A stretch of DNA of 64,000 nt from Branchiostoma floridae. Lineage: Eukaryota; Chordata; Leptocardii; Amphioxiformes; Branchiostomatidae. Each line of letters begins with the position of its first letter. Position 1 is the stretch's first letter. Positions 61,924 to 64,000 of this stretch are shown here, piece by piece. The notes beneath the pieces were generated by a model. That model ran no database searches, was not told where the DNA came from, and worked only from the letters and a program-made list of their open reading frames with translations. A program made the translations under genes and the position numbers. The stretch covers positions 15,518,202 through 15,582,201 of the forward strand of contig NC_049991.1 of NCBI RefSeq assembly GCF_000003815.2, in the 5' to 3' direction.

Positions 61924-64000
61924 ATGCAGATCTGCCTCCAGATTACCACCAGCATTTAATCAGCTGCCAAAGGGAGATTTTCTTTGTTGCACCCGTGTTA
62001 CACTGCTATCGCCATTTTCAACAATACCAATTTTTTATTTTTAGACACTCCTAAAATAATTCTTTCAATCCTGCGCAGTAAGGTTGCGAAGACAGCAGAT
62101 ATACATAAAAGAGTATCAAAATGTGTTTCTTTTATGAGCAAGTCTTCATGGTTTTTACTGAAGCTTTCATCAACTATGTATGTCTGGCATCCAGCTTGAC
62201 TTTACGCGCATACAGAGGACCAGGGAGGAAAATTGACCCAGAGGATTGAAAAGCCTCTTGCAGAGCAAAAGCTCAGACAGAAAATTCAGCTCAGACAGAA
62301 GACTTCACATCAAAGTTTATTCATTCTCAAAGAACAATGTTCTCATCAATGAAGAGACTGCCAGAAGACGTGTTCTGGCTTACCTGACGGTGTCATCAAT
62401 GGTGGGTCTTCTTCGCGTGGACGGACTAGTCTTTAACTCTTTGCACACAATACTTCATCTGACATATGTGCAAAGCATCTTGCTTGTTAGACTTTTATAG
62501 TACTTATACAAGTACGTGCCACACAGAATTTAGCCAATCCTCAACAGAAGATAGGTTAAATATTCTGATGACATAACACTAAAATATACAGCAACATGGT
62601 AGACAAACAAACTGTGCCACTGCTAGCACTATGCTACCATGAGAACATACTGCCACTGTGGTAATTCAGTTACCTCTGTCAAGAATACCTCCAATCAAAA
62701 ATTAACATTGAGATATAGTGGGTTCTAACAATGTGCTAGATAATTAATGCATTTTAAATGACCTGGGTTACACTTACAACTTGTTTATACATGTACTAGA
62801 CCCCCTGATGCAGCCAAAAAGTTGTAGAAGGGCATAGGCCTTGGCTTCTAGCTCAAAACCTCACCGACTTCTACAATCTACTAGCTTGAAAACGAGGTCT
62901 GATAATAACTAGGTACAGCTTCAACACACATGTAAAAATCTGTTTCAAAGGCATGTACATGTTGGAATTAGTACGAATGTCTCCATCTTGTCATAGATTA
63001 CTGGTTCAACGTCTTAACAGAACCATCTTGCTGTGTGGTGCACACCCAGGTATATAAAATGCAACATGACTGTATTGAACCAAAGCACAATATTTTCAGA
63101 TAATATTCAACAATCTTATTATTCAATACAGAGAAATTTGCATACTATGTTGATGGTGCCATCCAGATGTTTCAAAGATTAAATAAACACTCACATATTT
63201 GCAACAAACATACACCCTTCTGTTATTGAACATCACACCATCAAAAAATCATTCACATCAGTGGGAGTCACAATTAGATTACTATTACTACATTGTAGTA
63301 CCTTCCAACTTTAACAAAAACTTTAAGTCTGAAGAATGACTTTTTGATGGTACAATAGAGTCAATTCCAAGTCACCGAGATGGTTTTGAAATAATATTTG
63401 TAATAAGTTTGAACTATTTTGAGTAAAAGAACATTTCAGTCACTAAAGTTCGAAATTGTTCAAACATTTCAAAATGAAAGTTTAAACATGTTTGAACCTT
63501 TTTTATATTTGTTGTAACATTTGGGAAAGTAATGATATCATTATCTCTTTATTTAGAACAATTTTCAAACATCTATGTGTTTTTGTTATTGTTCCAACAT
63601 GTTCCAACATTTTGTGTCATTTTTTCCCTCCATAAAAACTTTTATTGACCCCATAAACAAAGCTGCTAAGCTTGGTCCTTTGTTTGGCTCTTCTATTTTT
63701 AGATTTTCTTTAGTATACACTGGTGAGTCTTTTGTGAGAAGGTGGCAGACAGACATAATTTCCTGCACTTGGCAGGGATGTGTGAATTGCCCTCTTCCCA
63801 GCCCACTGACCCAGTTTCATCATATTGTTTCCATGTTCGAACATGTGATCACAAATGATGCATCTATGTTGGAACAGTTTAGAAAGTAACAGAAATAATG
63901 CATTTGATGTTAGAAATGTTTCTAACATGTTTGAATACTATAGAAACATTTAGAACGTCACATAGATGTTGTAAATAGTTCTAAACAGTTACCTATCACA

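Larger units (their letters stand above)
60369..64000. other. Large upstream intron of RBBP6, no exon identified
   Basis: I looked for the DWNN-domain exons on the minus strand and did not find them. The stretch holds four hairpin or TIR repeats (60497-60614, 61441-61584, 61840-61923 and weaker ones) and a palindrome-rich segment near the right edge. One weak exon-like stretch ends at a donor near 62384. Confidence 0.5.

Overview
This is animal nuclear DNA. Genes are split into many short exons with GT–AG introns, there are two runs of about 100 N (assembly gaps), and the proteins are metazoan housekeeping and signalling families. Divergence from human orthologs, compact genes and abundant small terminal-inverted-repeat elements suggest an invertebrate deuterostome, most likely a lancelet (Branchiostoma). 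That species-level call is inference. I built the gene models by joining open exons at splice sites and checking that the reading phase carries across every junction.

Layout: (1) 1-4654, + strand, the 3' part of an unrecognised proline-rich/coiled-coil gene that probably enters from the left edge. (2) 7430-20218, - strand, TRAF7, 22 coding exons, 619 aa. (3) 21438-29266, + strand, EIF3D, 15 coding exons, 571 aa. It diverges from TRAF7 across about 0.5 kb that holds an exact TCTCGCGAGA element. (4) 31286-37961, - strand, a WDR45B/WIPI3-type PROPPIN, 10 exons, 341 aa, convergent with EIF3D. (5) 39347-45352, + strand, DUS1L, 13 coding exons, 556 aa, divergent from WDR45B. (6) 50704-60368, - strand, RBBP6, 13 exons visible (1287 aa). 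Its N-terminal DWNN domain is not in view and probably lies beyond base 64000. The genes are not a single pathway: TRAF7 and RBBP6 are RING ubiquitin ligases, EIF3D acts in translation initiation, DUS1L modifies tRNA, and WDR45B binds phosphoinositides in autophagy.

Most of the rest is intron and spacer carrying small mobile elements: hAT-like (one with a perfect 8-bp target duplication), Harbinger-like (TTA duplication, with cargo also present 6 kb away), several hairpin MITEs, a tRNA-derived SINE, and LINE 3' ends.

The most interesting pattern is repeated local duplication of a 3' splice site plus the start of the following exon. I see it at five exons in four genes. At TRAF7 the extra copy looks like a usable alternative exon: all six differences from the real exon over 21 codons are silent, and it would splice in frame to remove the first zinc finger after the RING. 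At DUS1L the start-codon exon itself is duplicated in frame.
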